A DNA stretch of 64,000 nt from Clostridium pasteurianum DSM 525 = ATCC 6013 (GCF_000807255.1 NZ_CP009268.1:2262384-2326383); one strand, 5' to 3'. Positions 26,563 to 36,752 are shown, counted from the stretch's first letter. The notes: a model not told the origin generated them from the sequence alone. Numbers and translations: made by a program.

Positions 26563-28230
26563 TTATATCTCCATAATTATTGGCAATATCATTGGTCTTC
26601 TTTTTGTTTTTTCATATAAAAATAATCTTAAAGCATCTTTTATATTGGATTTTATTGTAGCCCATTCGGTTATATGATTTTCTTCACATTCCTTTAAAGC
26701 ATTTTTGACAATTTCCCTTGCTTCATCCATAAGATCTTCAGATTCTCTTACATATACAAAACCTCTAGAAATAATGTCAGGTCCAGCTATGACACTGCCA
26801 TTTTCTTTTTCAATTGTTACAACCACAGTTAAAATTCCATCCTGTGATAAGTGCTTTCTATCTCTTAAAACAATATTTCCTACATCACCAACTCCAAGAC
26901 CATCTACAAATACCTGACCTGAAACTACATTGCCATTTTTCCTTATAGAACTTCTTGTGAGCTCAATTACATCTCCATTGTCTCCTATAAGTACATTTTT
27001 CTTTTGCATACCAAGCCTTACAGCGAGTTCAGCATGTTGTTTCAAATGTCTATATTCCCCATGAACTGGCATAAAAAATTTCGGTTTAATTAAAGTATGA
27101 ATCAATTTTAATTCCTCTTGGCAGGCATGACCAGACACATGTACATCTGCTAAAGCTTCATAAATAACATCTGCACCTTTTTTAAACAATTGATTTATTA
27201 CTCTTGAAACCAATTTTTCGTTTCCAGGTATTGGTGATGCTGAAATTACAACCATATCACCTTCAACAATGTTAACTTTTTTGTGTTCAGATGCTGCCAT
27301 TCTTGTAAGGGCAGACATAGGCTCCCCTTGACTTCCAGTGGTTATTATTGTGATTTTGTCAGCAGGATATCTATTTATGGCATCTATACTTATTATTGTA
27401 CCCTCATTAGCTGTCAAATATCCATATTCAATAGCAACTGCCAATATATTTTCCATACTTCTACCTGATACAGCTACTTTTCTATCAAATTTTTCTGCTG
27501 CTTCAATTACCTGTTGAATCCTGTGAATATTAGATGCAAAAGTAGCAACTATTATTCTTCCAGTAGCTTTAGCAAATATCTTTTGGAGTGTTTCTCCTAC
27601 AGTACTTTCAGACATTGTATATCCTGGTCTTTCCACATTAGTACTGTCCGCAAGCATAAGTAAGACTCCTCTCTTACCTAATTCAGCAAATCTAGCAAAA
27701 TCAGCAACACAACCATCAATCGGAGTATAGTCTATTTTAAAATCTCCAGTGTGTAAAACTACACCCATTGGAGTATGAATAGCTATTGCAGTTGAATCTG
27801 CTATGCTATGACTTGTTCTTATGAATTCAACTGACATACTGTCCAGTTTAATAATATCTCTTGGCTTAACACATACAAGCTTAACAATGCTTAAAAGACC
27901 GTGTTCTTTTAATTTCGTTTCAACTATACCTAAAGTTAATTTCGTTCCATAAACTGGAACATTTACTTGTTTTAAAACATATGGAAGTGCTCCAATATGA
28001 TCCTCATGTCCATGAGTTAAAAATATTCCCTTTACTTTTTCAATATTCTTAACTAAATAGGTCACATCAGGAATAACTATATCTATTCCATACATTTCTT
28101 CATCGGGAAATTTTAATCCGCAATCAATTATTACTATTTCATTTTTATATTCTATGGCTGTTATATTTTTACCAATTTCATTTAAACCACCTAAAGGTAT
28201 AATTTTAATTTTATCTCTTTCTCTACGCAT
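26563..28230 (-). CDS. rnj: ribonuclease J
   Basis: Metallo-beta-lactamase/beta-CASP exo- and endoribonuclease of mRNA turnover and rRNA maturation. The ATG at 28230 has GGAGGG 11 bases upstream; the frame open further upstream looks like leader. It has 555 residues. The metal-binding motif THGHEDHIGALPY, further His/Asp ligands (LHTGDFKID) and beta-CASP motifs (SGRSM, GSQGEP, HVSGHA, PVHGEYRHL) are visible. Only one copy is in the window, so J1 versus J2 is not assigned. Confidence 0.95.
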   Translation of the reverse strand: MRRERDKIKIIPLGGLNEIGKNITAIEYKNEIVIIDCGLKFPDEEMYGIDIVIPDVTYLVKNIEKVKGIFLTHGHEDHIGALPYVLKQVNVPVYGTKLTLGIVETKLKEHGLLSIVKLVCVKPRDIIKLDSMSVEFIRTSHSIADSTAIAIHTPMGVVLHTGDFKIDYTPIDGCVADFARFAELGKRGVLLMLADSTNVERPGYTMSESTVGETLQKIFAKATGRIIVATFASNIHRIQQVIEAAEKFDRKVAVSGRSMENILAVAIEYGYLTANEGTIISIDAINRYPADKITIITTGSQGEPMSALTRMAASEHKKVNIVEGDMVVISASPIPGNEKLVSRVINQLFKKGADVIYEALADVHVSGHACQEELKLIHTLIKPKFFMPVHGEYRHLKQHAELAVRLGMQKKNVLIGDNGDVIELTRSSIRKNGNVVSGQVFVDGLGVGDVGNIVLRDRKHLSQDGILTVVVTIEKENGSVIAGPDIISRGFVYVRESEDLMDEAREIVKNALKECEENHITEWATIKSNIKDALRLFLYEKTKRRPMILPIIMEI

Positions 28231-28445
28231 AATTAATTCTACCCTCCTTTTCCAATTAGTCATATTTAAAGAAATAAAATATAACATACAAATATATTTT
28301 TATATTATATCTAATTATTAAAGTATTTAGACAAGCATTTAAACTTTTTAAATTTATCGATACAAAAATATATTATATATATAAATATCATTATTTCTTT
28401 TCCTATGCTTAATATTTATATAATAATTTATAAATATTTCTAAAT

Positions 28446-28910
28446 TTATTTTAATTTACTAGATTTATTGCAATCACTGCATAATCCGTAAAATTTAACA
28501 CTATGATTTTTTATTTTAAAAACATACTTTTCTTCAATAGTATTTTCTAAGGACTCTAATAAGTCTCCCTCTACTTCTATAACTTTTCCACAATTTATAC
28601 AAATAAGATGATGATGCTGATGATTTTCATTTTCATGAATAAGCTCATACCTGCTGCAACCATCATTTAAATCAAGCTTACAAACTACATTTAACTCTTC
28701 AAGTAAAAGTACAGTTCTGTATACTGTAGCCAATCCAATTTCTGGGCAATCTACTTTTACTAATTCATAAATTTCTTCAGCCGTAAGATGCTGGCCTTCA
28801 CTTTTTATTATAGTATCTAAAACGGCTCGTCTTTGAGGCGTTAATTTATAACCTTTTTCTTTTAGATTATTTTTTAATTTTTCTATTTCATCTATCGATA
28901 ACTTAGGCAC
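28446..28910 (-). CDS. Fur family metalloregulator
   Basis: Ferric-uptake-regulator type repressor, 154 residues from the GTG at 28910, chosen for GGGGG 6 bases upstream. The N-terminal winged helix (GYKLTPQRRAVLDTI, IGLATVYRTVLLL) is followed by the metal-binding domain with HQHHHLICINCGKVIEVEG and CSDC. The two CxxC pairs form the structural zinc site. Whether it senses iron (Fur), peroxide (PerR) or zinc (Zur) cannot be decided from the sequence. It lies between the DUF1292 gene and ribonuclease J. Confidence 0.92.
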   Translation of the reverse strand: MPKLSIDEIEKLKNNLKEKGYKLTPQRRAVLDTIIKSEGQHLTAEEIYELVKVDCPEIGLATVYRTVLLLEELNVVCKLDLNDGCSRYELIHENENHQHHHLICINCGKVIEVEGDLLESLENTIEEKYVFKIKNHSVKFYGLCSDCNKSSKLK

Positions 28911-28963
28911 ATAAATCCCCCATTTCATAAATAAAAAAGCCAAATTTACATATTAAAAGCTTT

Positions 28964-29230
28964 TTAATTTAATTCCCCTTCTGGGAACAAAGCTTCATAG
29001 GCTTCGCTTACCATGTTAAACTCTTCGTCATCTTCTATAGTATAAAGGATATCATTACCTTCTTCATCCTTATCTATTTTAAGCACAACGGCTTCAGAAT
29101 TATCATCACCATTTTTAGGTGCAACTATTACATACTCATTTTTCTCAATATCCAATTTGGTTATAACTTCAAAATCTATTTCATTACCTTCTTCATCTAA
29201 AAGAGTAATATTTGTTACATCATTTTCCAT
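28964..29230 (-). CDS. DUF1292 family protein (YrzB-like)
   Basis: Acidic 88-residue protein of unknown function with the DUF1292 pattern ITLLDEEGNEIDFEVI, EYVIVAPKNG and DDEEFNMVSEAYEAL. The start is the ATG 10 bases after GGAGG; a TTG two codons earlier is possible. The gene family is conserved next to ruvX and ireB in Firmicutes, as it is here. Confidence 0.88.
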   Translation of the reverse strand: MENDVTNITLLDEEGNEIDFEVITKLDIEKNEYVIVAPKNGDDNSEAVVLKIDKDEEGNDILYTIEDDEEFNMVSEAYEALFPEGELN

Positions 29231-29294
29231 AATCAATGTACCTCCATTTTATTACTATTTTAAGTATTACAATAGTCTTTGTCAAATTTTACTT

Positions 29295-29702
29295 TTACAA
29301 ACTATCCAAATATCCTTGTAAAATATAAGTAGCAGCTATTTTGTCTACTATTTTTTTACGTTTTGATCTTGATAGATCTGCTTCCAACATAGCTTTGTGA
29401 GCTGCCACGGTAGTAAGTCTTTCATCCCACATTTTTATAGGTATATCTATTTTTTCTTTTAAAATTTCACAAAATTGTAAAACCTTTTCACTTTGTGGAC
29501 CCATTGTACCATTCATATTTTTAGGCAGTCCTGAAATTATGGTCTCCACATTATATTGTTTACACAATTTTATTAATTCCTCTATATCTTTTTCTTCGTT
29601 TTTTCTTCTTATAGTAGTAATCCCTTGAGCGGTATAACCTAAAGGATCACTTACAGCAACACCTATGGTCCTATCACCTATATCTAATCCTAAAATCCTC
29701 AT
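29295..29702 (-). CDS. ruvX: RuvX/YqgF family Holliday-junction resolvase-like nuclease
   Basis: RNase H-fold protein implicated in 16S rRNA 5'-end processing, and annotated as a putative Holliday-junction resolvase. Its 135 residues are family length. [22 protein letters not shown] supplies the first catalytic Asp; [19 protein letters not shown] and [12 protein letters not shown] complete the active site with Glu and later Asp. The start follows AAAGGAG. Confidence 0.94.
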   Translation of the reverse strand: MRILGLDIGDRTIGVAVSDPLGYTAQGITTIRRKNEEKDIEELIKLCKQYNVETIISGLPKNMNGTMGPQSEKVLQFCEILKEKIDIPIKMWDERLTTVAAHKAMLEADLSRSKRKKIVDKIAATYILQGYLDSL

Positions 29703-29732
29703 ATCTAACTCCTTTTATTATGCCTAAAATAA

Positions 29733-29763
29733 AAATAAAAATGCCCATAACAGGCACTTTTAT
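29733..29763 (-). terminator. hairpin between ireB and ruvX
   Basis: AAAGTGCC/GGGCATTTTT with TTTTATTTT following on the minus strand overlaps the ireB stop. It is possibly a partial terminator inside the alaS-ireB-ruvX cluster. Confidence 0.5.
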
Positions 29764-30017
29764 TTTACATTTAAATAAGATTTTAATACTTCTTCCAGTA
29801 TCTCATCCCGCTCAAGTTTTCTTACAAGAGCACGTGCGCCATTATAATTTGTTATATATGTAGGATCTCCAGATATTATATATCCTACCAACTGATTTAT
29901 AGGATTATATCCTTTTTCTTTTAAAGAATCATATACTTCACTTAGTATAGCCTTTGTTAAATCCTTTTTATTTTTTAATACATCAAATTGAATAGTATTA
30001 TCATTGTTATTTCCCAT
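29760..30017 (-). CDS. ireB: IreB family regulatory phosphoprotein
   Basis: Small 85-residue DUF965 protein. The Enterococcus homologue is phosphorylated on N-terminal threonines by the PASTA kinase IreK and affects cephalosporin resistance. Thr8 in [10 protein letters not shown] is the candidate phosphosite. The conserved core is [45 protein letters not shown]-like. The start follows AAAGGAG. The order alaS-ireB-ruvX-DUF1292 is the usual Firmicute arrangement. Confidence 0.9.
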   Translation of the reverse strand: MGNNNDNTIQFDVLKNKKDLTKAILSEVYDSLKEKGYNPINQLVGYIISGDPTYITNYNGARALVRKLERDEILEEVLKSYLNVK

Positions 30018-30092
30018 CTAAACTTTCACTCCTTTGTGAAATGGTATAAAACTAGATATTTATATTATAAATCATATTTCAGCAAAAGTATA

Positions 30093-32732
30093 CTATTTAA
30101 CTAATTTTTCCATTATACTTTCAACTTTTTCTATTGCTTCCTCCAATTTTTCTGGTTTTTTACCTCCTGCCTGGGCCATATCTGGTCTTCCACCACCGCC
30201 TCCACCACAGATAGAAGCTACTTCTTTTATTATCTTACCGCAATTAATACCTTTTAGTACAGCATCTTTAGTTGCCATAGCTATTAATTGTACTTTCCCA
30301 TTAATATCACTACCTAAAACAACTACACCTTCACCCATCTTATTTCTAGTTTTATCTGCTAAATCTCTCAATGAATTTATATCAACATCTTTTAAGGCCG
30401 CTGCTGCAAATTTTATCCCTTTAATTTCCTTAATAGATTTAATTATATCATTTTCAGAACCTGATGCCAATTTTGACTTTAATTTAATTATTTCTTTATC
30501 TTTCTCTCTCACTTCGTTTGTGACTATGTTTATCTTATTTAAAATATCTTTTTCTGCACACTTTAAATCTCTTTCAATATTCTTTATCAATTCAATTTTT
30601 TCATCTATACTTTTTAATGCCGTAAATCCAGTAACTGCTTCAATTCTTCTTATACCAGCAGCTACCCCCGATTCTGAAATTATCTTAAATAGACCTATTT
30701 CACCACTATTATTTACATGAGTTCCTCCGCATAATTCTTTGCTAAAATCACCTACGGATACAACCCTTACAGCATCGCCATATTTATCATCAAACAAAGC
30801 AACTGCCCCAGACTGCTTAGCTTCTTCTAAAGTCATCACATTAGTCTCTACCCCAAATGTTTCCATTATATTTTTATTTACAATAAACTCAACTCTTTTT
30901 ATTTCTTCCTCAGTTAAAGATGTAAAATGTGTAAAATCAAATCTTAATCTTTCATCATCCACATAAGAGCCAGATTGATGTACATGTTCTCCCAGTACTA
31001 TTCTAAGAGCTTTATGAAGCATATGAGTTGCAGTATGATTTTTTGATACACTGCTTCTTATATTTTTATCAACTTTTAGTGTTATTTCTTCACCAAGTTT
31101 TAATATACCTCTTTCTATATTTATAAAATGAATAATTTTATTTGAAATATTTTTCTTACAATCAGTAACTATACCTTCAAAATTATCTCCAAAGATTATT
31201 CCTTTATCTCCTATTTGACCTCCCATTTCACTATAAAATGGAGTTTCCTCAGTAACTAAAATACCACTATCTCCTTCTGATAATTCATTCACAAATTCTT
31301 CTCCTAAAATTAATAAATTAACTTTAGATGGCAATTCTAAATTGGAATAACCTTTAAATTCAGTCTTTATATCATACGGTATTTTATCTAAAATACCATT
31401 ATTTACTCCCATATAATTTGATTCTTCCCTTGCAGATCTTGCTCTTTCCCTTTGCTCTTGCATTTCTTTATTGAATTCATCTATATCAATTTTTATGTCT
31501 TTATCTTCAAGTATTTCCTCAGTAAGCTCCAGTGGGAATCCATAAGTATCATACAATCTAAAGGCTTTTTCTCCTGACAGAATATTTGAATTTTCCTTCT
31601 TAAGCTCTAATATGTACTCATTTAAAATATCCATACCACTATCTATAGTTTCTGCAAATCTTTCTTCTTCAAGTTTTATTATCTTTTTTATATAATCTTT
31701 CTTTTCTTTTAGTTCAGGATAGGCCTTAAAGGATTTTTCAATAACAACATCACATAATCTGCCTAGGAAAGCACCATTTATGCCTAAAAGCTTTCCATGT
31801 CTTGAAGCCCTTCTTAAAAGCCTTCTAAGCACATATCCTCTACCTTCATTTGACGGAAGTATATCATCACTAATCATAAAAGTTGTACTTCTAATATGAT
31901 CCGTTATAATTCTTATAGAAATATCGTTATGTTCATTTTCTCCATATACTTTTTGTGATATATTACATACCTCATCAAGTACTTTTCTTATAGTATCAAC
32001 TTCAAATATACTAAATTTATTTTGCATTATACCAGCTATTCTCTCAAGTCCCATTCCTGTATCTATATTAGGATTTGGAAGTTTATTGTAATTTCCTTCT
32101 TCATCTTTATCAAATTGTGTAAATACAAGATTCCAAAATTCTACAATTCTATCTTCATCAGCAGCTTTAACGAATTCATCCACAGAAGTTACTACGCCTT
32201 CTCCTCTATCATAGTGAATCTCTGAACAAGGTCCACAAGGCCCCTTACCTATCTCCCAAAAATTATCCTCTTTTCCAAGCCTAAATATACGTTTTGGATC
32301 TACTCCAGCTTTTTCAGTCCAAATTTTAAAAGCCTCATCGTCATCTAAGTATATTGTAACATATAATCTTTCTTTTGGAAGTTTTAATATTTCAGTTATA
32401 AACTCCCAGGCCCACGGAATAACTTCTTCCTTAAAATAATCTCCAAAAGAAAAATTCCCTAGCATCTCAAAAAAAGTTCCATGCCTTGAAGTCTTACCTA
32501 CATTTTCTATATCTCCAGTTCTAACACATTTTTGACAAGTAGTAACTCTTGTACTTGGAGGAACCTGCAATCCTGTAAAATATGGCTTTAAAGGTGCCAT
32601 ACCTGCATTTATAATAAGTAATCCTTTATCATTCTTTGGTACTAGTGAAAAACTAGGTAACCTTAAATGACCTTTACTCTCAAAAAAACTTAAATATGCT
32701 TCTCTTATTTCATTTAATCCCATTTTTTCCAT
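30093..32732 (-). CDS. alaS: alanyl-tRNA synthetase
   Basis: Charges tRNA-Ala. The 879-residue protein starts at the ATG with GGAGG 9-10 bases upstream; the 15 codons open before it are leader. Catalytic-core motifs ([42 protein letters not shown]) are followed by the editing domain with [11 protein letters not shown] and [11 protein letters not shown] zinc ligands. The C-Ala segment ends with [16 protein letters not shown]. Expression is controlled by the T-box leader upstream. Confidence 0.98.
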   Translation of the reverse strand: MEKMGLNEIREAYLSFFESKGHLRLPSFSLVPKNDKGLLIINAGMAPLKPYFTGLQVPPSTRVTTCQKCVRTGDIENVGKTSRHGTFFEMLGNFSFGDYFKEEVIPWAWEFITEILKLPKERLYVTIYLDDDEAFKIWTEKAGVDPKRIFRLGKEDNFWEIGKGPCGPCSEIHYDRGEGVVTSVDEFVKAADEDRIVEFWNLVFTQFDKDEEGNYNKLPNPNIDTGMGLERIAGIMQNKFSIFEVDTIRKVLDEVCNISQKVYGENEHNDISIRIITDHIRSTTFMISDDILPSNEGRGYVLRRLLRRASRHGKLLGINGAFLGRLCDVVIEKSFKAYPELKEKKDYIKKIIKLEEERFAETIDSGMDILNEYILELKKENSNILSGEKAFRLYDTYGFPLELTEEILEDKDIKIDIDEFNKEMQEQRERARSAREESNYMGVNNGILDKIPYDIKTEFKGYSNLELPSKVNLLILGEEFVNELSEGDSGILVTEETPFYSEMGGQIGDKGIIFGDNFEGIVTDCKKNISNKIIHFINIERGILKLGEEITLKVDKNIRSSVSKNHTATHMLHKALRIVLGEHVHQSGSYVDDERLRFDFTHFTSLTEEEIKRVEFIVNKNIMETFGVETNVMTLEEAKQSGAVALFDDKYGDAVRVVSVGDFSKELCGGTHVNNSGEIGLFKIISESGVAAGIRRIEAVTGFTALKSIDEKIELIKNIERDLKCAEKDILNKINIVTNEVREKDKEIIKLKSKLASGSENDIIKSIKEIKGIKFAAAALKDVDINSLRDLADKTRNKMGEGVVVLGSDINGKVQLIAMATKDAVLKGINCGKIIKEVASICGGGGGGRPDMAQAGGKKPEKLEEAIEKVESIMEKLVK

Positions 32733-32825
32733 GCTTATTTCCTCCTGTGATAATATAAAAATACAAAATCTTAACAAGTAAAATTCATTGATAATTCTTT
32801 ATTCTAGATAATAATTACATATAAT

Positions 32826-33172
32826 AAAAAGCTTCCAATCCCTGAAAATTCAAGGGACGAAAGCTATATTTCCGCGGTACCACCCTAATTACACATAATA
32901 GTGTCACTTACGACATATAAAAAAATTACATCAATATCCTCATATCATAATAAGATAGACAAATATAACTAAAGCTTCTTACTTTAATATAAAGATCCGA
33001 CCTTATACTGCAATATAATTTACTCTATTGACTCATTATCTATTTAAATATGTCTAAATATAGTTCAAAGACAGCTTCGATAAATTGACTAAGAAGTTTT
33101 CACCAGCCACTTCCTCTCTTTGTATATCAAAAATATCTACTATTTCTCATCATCACTTTAAATTATTAGTCA
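32826..33172 (-). promoter_or_regulatory. T-box leader of alaS
   Basis: tRNA-sensing leader RNA. The T-box core AGGGTGGTACCGCG is at 32886-32873. It overlaps an antiterminator that competes with the terminator hairpin at 32865-32826 (AGCTT arms, inner CCCT/AGGG, then T5). Upstream are the Stem I AG-rich bulge (GATGATGAGAA), the distal GGTGAAAA element, and the candidate specifier GCT (33075-33073) in GAAGCTG, an alanine codon. Uncharged tRNA-Ala should promote readthrough. Confidence 0.93.
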
Positions 33173-33178
33173 TTTACG

Positions 33179-33207
33179 ATTATATTTAAAATTATCCATT
33201 ATGTCAA
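33179..33207 (-). promoter_or_regulatory. sigma-A promoter of the alaS T-box leader
   Basis: A perfect TTGACA (33207-33202) and a perfect TATAAT (33184-33179) are separated by 17 bases, immediately before the T-box leader. Confidence 0.9.
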
Positions 33208-33255
33208 TATTAATTGAATAAGGTATTTAAGTAAATTCATTTTTTACATATAAAA

Positions 33256-34278
33256 TTAATATAAATAATAATTTAAATCCTCGTATATTACCTTTAAAAT
33301 TACACAAATAGGAATTATAAGTATCATACCTATAATACCTCCAAACTTTTCACCAATTAGTAAAAGTAGAATCACTAAAAGGGGATGTATATCTACTGAC
33401 TCACCAGTAATTTTAGGACATATTATATTCCCCTCTATAAGCTGAAGTACATAAAGTCCTATAACCGTCCACAATGCTTGTTTAGGTGATTCCATAAGTG
33501 CTACTATTATTGCTGGTACAGCACCAAAGACAGGTCCAAAATAAGGTACTATATTAAATATTCCATTGAGCATAGATAAAATTATAGGATAATCAACTTT
33601 TAAAAAAAATAATACTATAAACGTAAGTATGCTTATTAAAAAAGATAATATAAATTGGGCAATTATATATCTGCTTAAGTTTTTATCTATATCATCTAAT
33701 GTCCTTCTAATAGTATTTCTCCATTTTGCATTAAATAGAATTAAAAACTTATTTTTTATATTTTTACTATCTGATAAGAAGTAATATGAAATTACAGGTA
33801 TAACAGCAATTGCTAAAATATTTTGACCTATTTTTATACTTAATTCTATTAAATTATTTGCAAGCCCTCTTATTATATGCTCAATTTTATTATATAGCAT
33901 AAAAAAAGCCTTATTACCAGATGAGCTATTTCTCATAAATTTTATCTTTTCATTGATAATATTAATATAATTAAAAATTTCTCTATTTGTTTGATTTATA
34001 TTACTGCCTTCCTTAATTATAGCAGGTATAAGAAATAATACTAATCCTATTATTAGTGAACATAAGCCAATCAATAAAATGATAGATGCAAATTTTCTCT
34101 TCATACCCTTTTCTACTAAATAATCATTAAAAGGTTTTAATATATATGCAATTATAAAACTTGTAAATACTATATAGAATATGTTTCTTATCATTTCGCT
34201 ATAATAAAATATGTATGCTATTATGCATATCATTATAAAAATTATTATATATTTAAGTTTTTTTTTCATTTTCACCAT
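33256..34278 (-). CDS. AI-2E family membrane protein
   Basis: Integral membrane protein of the AI-2E/UPF0118 family, 340 residues and about seven to eight spans. Family features are YILKPFNDYLVEKGMKRKFA near residue 45 and the C-terminal NGIFNIVPYFGPVFGAVPAIIVAL then IEGNIICPKITGESVDIHPLLVI. Members include efflux and Na+/H+ antiport-like proteins; no substrate can be given here. Its start lies within the end of the PRC-barrel gene, so the pair is translationally coupled. An ATG three codons later is an alternative start. Confidence 0.88.
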   Translation of the reverse strand: MVKMKKKLKYIIIFIMICIIAYIFYYSEMIRNIFYIVFTSFIIAYILKPFNDYLVEKGMKRKFASIILLIGLCSLIIGLVLFLIPAIIKEGSNINQTNREIFNYINIINEKIKFMRNSSSGNKAFFMLYNKIEHIIRGLANNLIELSIKIGQNILAIAVIPVISYYFLSDSKNIKNKFLILFNAKWRNTIRRTLDDIDKNLSRYIIAQFILSFLISILTFIVLFFLKVDYPIILSMLNGIFNIVPYFGPVFGAVPAIIVALMESPKQALWTVIGLYVLQLIEGNIICPKITGESVDIHPLLVILLLLIGEKFGGIIGMILIIPICVILKVIYEDLNYYLY

Positions 34279-34780
34279 CTTCTAGATTTAATTTATGAAA
34301 AACAGTTACAAAATTAAATTTTTTATTTTTATCTATATGTAATATATTTCTATCCCCAATTATATAATCTCTTTGTAAAATTACTTTTTTACCTTCTTTA
34401 AAATTACATAAAATTCCTCGAGATATTATCAATCCTTTAATCTTAAAATTTGAGATTTGAAATATTATTTCCTCAACTATACCTTCTACATTTCCCGAAT
34501 TATCGATTACATCTAGTCCTCTTATATTATTAAATTTAAGATAGTTATCTTTACTTAGTTTTTTTACAATCATATATTTATTAAAAGAAACTATATCTTT
34601 TACTAAGACAGTTGAAACGCTTTTTAAAAGACTCATTCCAGAAACTACAAATCCCTTTACACTATTTTCATTCATATCTATAATTAAATCTCTTATAAAA
34701 CCTAATTTTTTTCCCTGTAAATCATAGACATACATCCACATAAAATCTTTTCTTCTATACATACAATGTCGAGTAGACAA
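34253..34780 (-). CDS. PRC-barrel domain protein
   Basis: About 175 residues with two PRC-barrel-like halves: DLQGKKLGFIRDLIIDMNENSVKGFVVSG and DNSGNVEGIVEEIIFQISNFKIKGLIIS, each ending in a short strand-rich stretch. Function is unknown; such proteins often sit beside membrane or sporulation genes. The start is uncertain. I favour TTG at 34780 because AGAGAGG lies 10 bases upstream; an ATG at 34762 lacks a ribosome site. The start region lies within a 7-bp-stem hairpin (34768-34786). The group II intron ends about 20 bases upstream. Confidence 0.75.
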   Translation of the reverse strand: MSTRHCMYRRKDFMWMYVYDLQGKKLGFIRDLIIDMNENSVKGFVVSGMSLLKSVSTVLVKDIVSFNKYMIVKKLSKDNYLKFNNIRGLDVIDNSGNVEGIVEEIIFQISNFKIKGLIISRGILCNFKEGKKVILQRDYIIGDRNILHIDKNKKFNFVTVFHKLNLEDGENEKKT

Positions 34781-34786
34781 CTCGAC
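34768..34786 (-). repeat. short hairpin over the PRC-barrel gene start
   Basis: Seven-base arms GTCGAGT/ACTCGAC with a 5-base loop cover the proposed TTG start just downstream of the 3' end of the group II intron. Confidence 0.6.
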
Positions 34787-34884
34787 TTTCACCTCTCTTT
34801 CATTAAAGTGAGGGCTAGTCTATTGCCCCTCACAGAACCCAACGTGCCCTACTAAGGCATTAGGCTCTTCATATATTCCTTACA

Positions 34885-36171
34885 TTACAACCAAATATTT
34901 GCATAAATTTTAGGTTCTGATATGGGGTGTTTCTTAAGAAGATACTGATAGCGAGCCCAACTAAGATAGGCTCTTTGGCTTCTTCGTGTAATCACCTTAT
35001 ACAGTGCAACTTTTACAAATCTATAGAAATTCAGTAATCCTCGATAGTTGCCTGATATTCCATAATAAGCATAATGTCCTTTTATCTTTCGGTTTAGAAG
35101 CTTTATTGTGTCTGATGGTTTCCCATGTATGTTGCTTTTCAGCCATTCCTTTACCTTTAGTTTCTTGGCTTTCAGCTTCTTTCTACTGGTTCTGTGTTGA
35201 AGTCTATATTTACCTGTTCTTGTCTTACCATTTATATGCGTAAAACCTAGAAAGTCAAAGGTATCTGTTTTGCCGTCCTTACTATTTTGAGTAGCAAATC
35301 TTCCAAAAGGAATAATTTTGCTTTTATCACTTGCAAGTTCAAGTCCAAACTTCTTAAGTCTTCCTATCAGAGATTTATAGAAGCTTTCCGCTTCTTTCTT
35401 ATACTGAAAGAAGCATACACAATCATCTGCATAACGCACAATATATGCATCACCTTTGCAATGTTTCTTTACTACAATACCAAACCACATATCCAATACA
35501 TAGTGGAGATACACATTAGCGCAAACAGGTGATATTAAGCCGCCTTGCGGCGTTCCCTTGTCGCTTTCATAAAATTTCATATCTTCTATAATACCAGCTT
35601 TTAGAAACCTTTTAGTATAGCGTAGAAAGTTCTTGTCCTGGATATCATGTTCTAGAAATTTTATTAACCATTCATGATCTACATTATCAAAGAATCCTTT
35701 AATATCGGCATCCACAATAAAGTTAATTCTCTTAGTCATGATTATTTGATTTACTTCTCTAATTGCATCGTGACAACTTTTACCTTCCCTAAACCCATAA
35801 GAGAAATCATAAAATTTATTTTCATAGATTTGGTCAAGTATCTTCCTCATTACTCCTTGAACAAGCTTATCTTCATATGATGGAATTCCAAGAGGTCTAA
35901 GCTTATCACTACCTGCTTTAGGAATGTACGTCCGTCTAACTGCCTGTGGTTTATAACTAAAATTCTTCATTCTTGCTAGTAGATTATCTATATTTTCTTC
36001 TAGCTGTTCTCCATAGGTTTCCTTGTTTACTCCGTCAATTCCCATAGCCTTTCCACTTGTCTGTTTTATGTGTTCCATAATCAAACTTTCTTTGTTGACA
36101 TAGTGCATTATGGTCTGTACTTTATTATGCTTTTCTGCTTGTAATGCTATTTCTTCAAACGCATTTGCCAT
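34885..36171 (-). CDS. ltrA: group II intron reverse transcriptase/maturase
   Basis: Multifunctional protein that assists splicing and copies the intron into DNA. The start is ATG at 36171 after GGAGGTG; a longer frame starts 14 codons upstream without a site. Its 428 residues hold the RT blocks: KLRPLGIPSYEDKLVQ, FSYGFREGKSCHDAI, DADIKGFFDNVDH, GTPQGGLISPV and the catalytic VRYADDCVCFF. A maturase (X) domain follows (RKIKGHYAYYGISGNY). No HNH endonuclease domain is present after it. The reading frame looks intact. Confidence 0.95.
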   Translation of the reverse strand: MANAFEEIALQAEKHNKVQTIMHYVNKESLIMEHIKQTSGKAMGIDGVNKETYGEQLEENIDNLLARMKNFSYKPQAVRRTYIPKAGSDKLRPLGIPSYEDKLVQGVMRKILDQIYENKFYDFSYGFREGKSCHDAIREVNQIIMTKRINFIVDADIKGFFDNVDHEWLIKFLEHDIQDKNFLRYTKRFLKAGIIEDMKFYESDKGTPQGGLISPVCANVYLHYVLDMWFGIVVKKHCKGDAYIVRYADDCVCFFQYKKEAESFYKSLIGRLKKFGLELASDKSKIIPFGRFATQNSKDGKTDTFDFLGFTHINGKTRTGKYRLQHRTSRKKLKAKKLKVKEWLKSNIHGKPSDTIKLLNRKIKGHYAYYGISGNYRGLLNFYRFVKVALYKVITRRSQRAYLSWARYQYLLKKHPISEPKIYANIWL

Positions 36172-36668
36172 TGTCTTCTGCCACCTCCAGTGTGACCAAT
36201 GTTTTATTTTCAAAACGGCTTATATGTTTGCCCCTTTCCTCCACTTTCGTTACAAGCTTCTTCGGTACTATGAGCAAATCCGACTCCTTGCATACCATTT
36301 CTATCACCTTGGATGAAATGCTCCTTGTGTAACAAATACCCTAACGGGAATATGCAAGGTCTCACAGGTATGCCATGTGTAACTATCTTATGCTCGCCGT
36401 GCTCTAAGACCCCGATGGAACCTACTTGTTCTTGCCCTTTACGACCAAGTATTATTGCCTGCTACCGAGGTGAAGGTATCGGCTTCCATTCTATATAAAC
36501 TAACGAGATTCAATCACTTCACGCTTTCGCATTACGGCTCGCATAGTTTCTTACCTACGCTTAAACCTAGCCTCACGGCTTCGGCTCCAAGGCTGGATAA
36601 CGGCGGTTGGCTAGACCTTACCGTGTCGGCTTCTCACCAACTATACACCTGGCACCGAACTGTCGCAC
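36172..36668 (-). ncRNA. 5' ribozyme part of the group II intron (domains I to III)
   Basis: Non-coding intron RNA from the GTGCG 5' end to the reverse transcriptase start. It is GC-rich compared with the flanks and full of short complementary segments, as expected of domain I. Exon-binding sites were not mapped. Confidence 0.75.
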
Positions 36669-36713
36669 CACCTAAAGATATTATAACCATCAATATATTC
36701 TTTAATACAAAAT

Positions 36714-36752
36714 AAGCTGCTTTAAAAATAATTATTATTTTTAAAGCAGCTT
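36714..36752. terminator. iscU terminator
   Basis: Long arms AAGCTGCTTTAAAAATAAT and its complement with T-rich flanks on both strands lie 70 bases after the iscU stop and about 46 bases before the intron. Confidence 0.85.

Larger units (their letters stand above)
34802..36668 (-). mobile_element. group II intron
   Basis: Self-splicing retroelement of about 1.87 kb encoding its own reverse transcriptase. The 5' end matches the group II consensus: GTGCGACAG begins at 36668. Domain V is at about 34865-34833 with the pattern GAGCC-TAATG ... GCACGTTGGGTTC, including the catalytic AGC. Domain VI follows as GTGAGGG/CCCTCAC arms (about 34832-34808) with an unpaired A on the 3' strand, and the element ends in AT about 6 bases later. 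The 3' boundary may be off by a few bases. The ORF lies in domain IV. The base composition is clearly richer in GC than the neighbouring genes, consistent with recent transfer. Confidence 0.9.

Noticed and set aside
34768-34786. Class C group II intron target (terminator hairpin)
   Set aside because: Class C introns insert just downstream of such hairpins; here this hairpin is in the downstream exon, and the iscU terminator upstream is about 46 bases away.
36455-36715. 86-residue plus-strand open frame
   Set aside because: It lies within the 5' ribozyme part of the group II intron, where long frames are a by-product of higher GC content.
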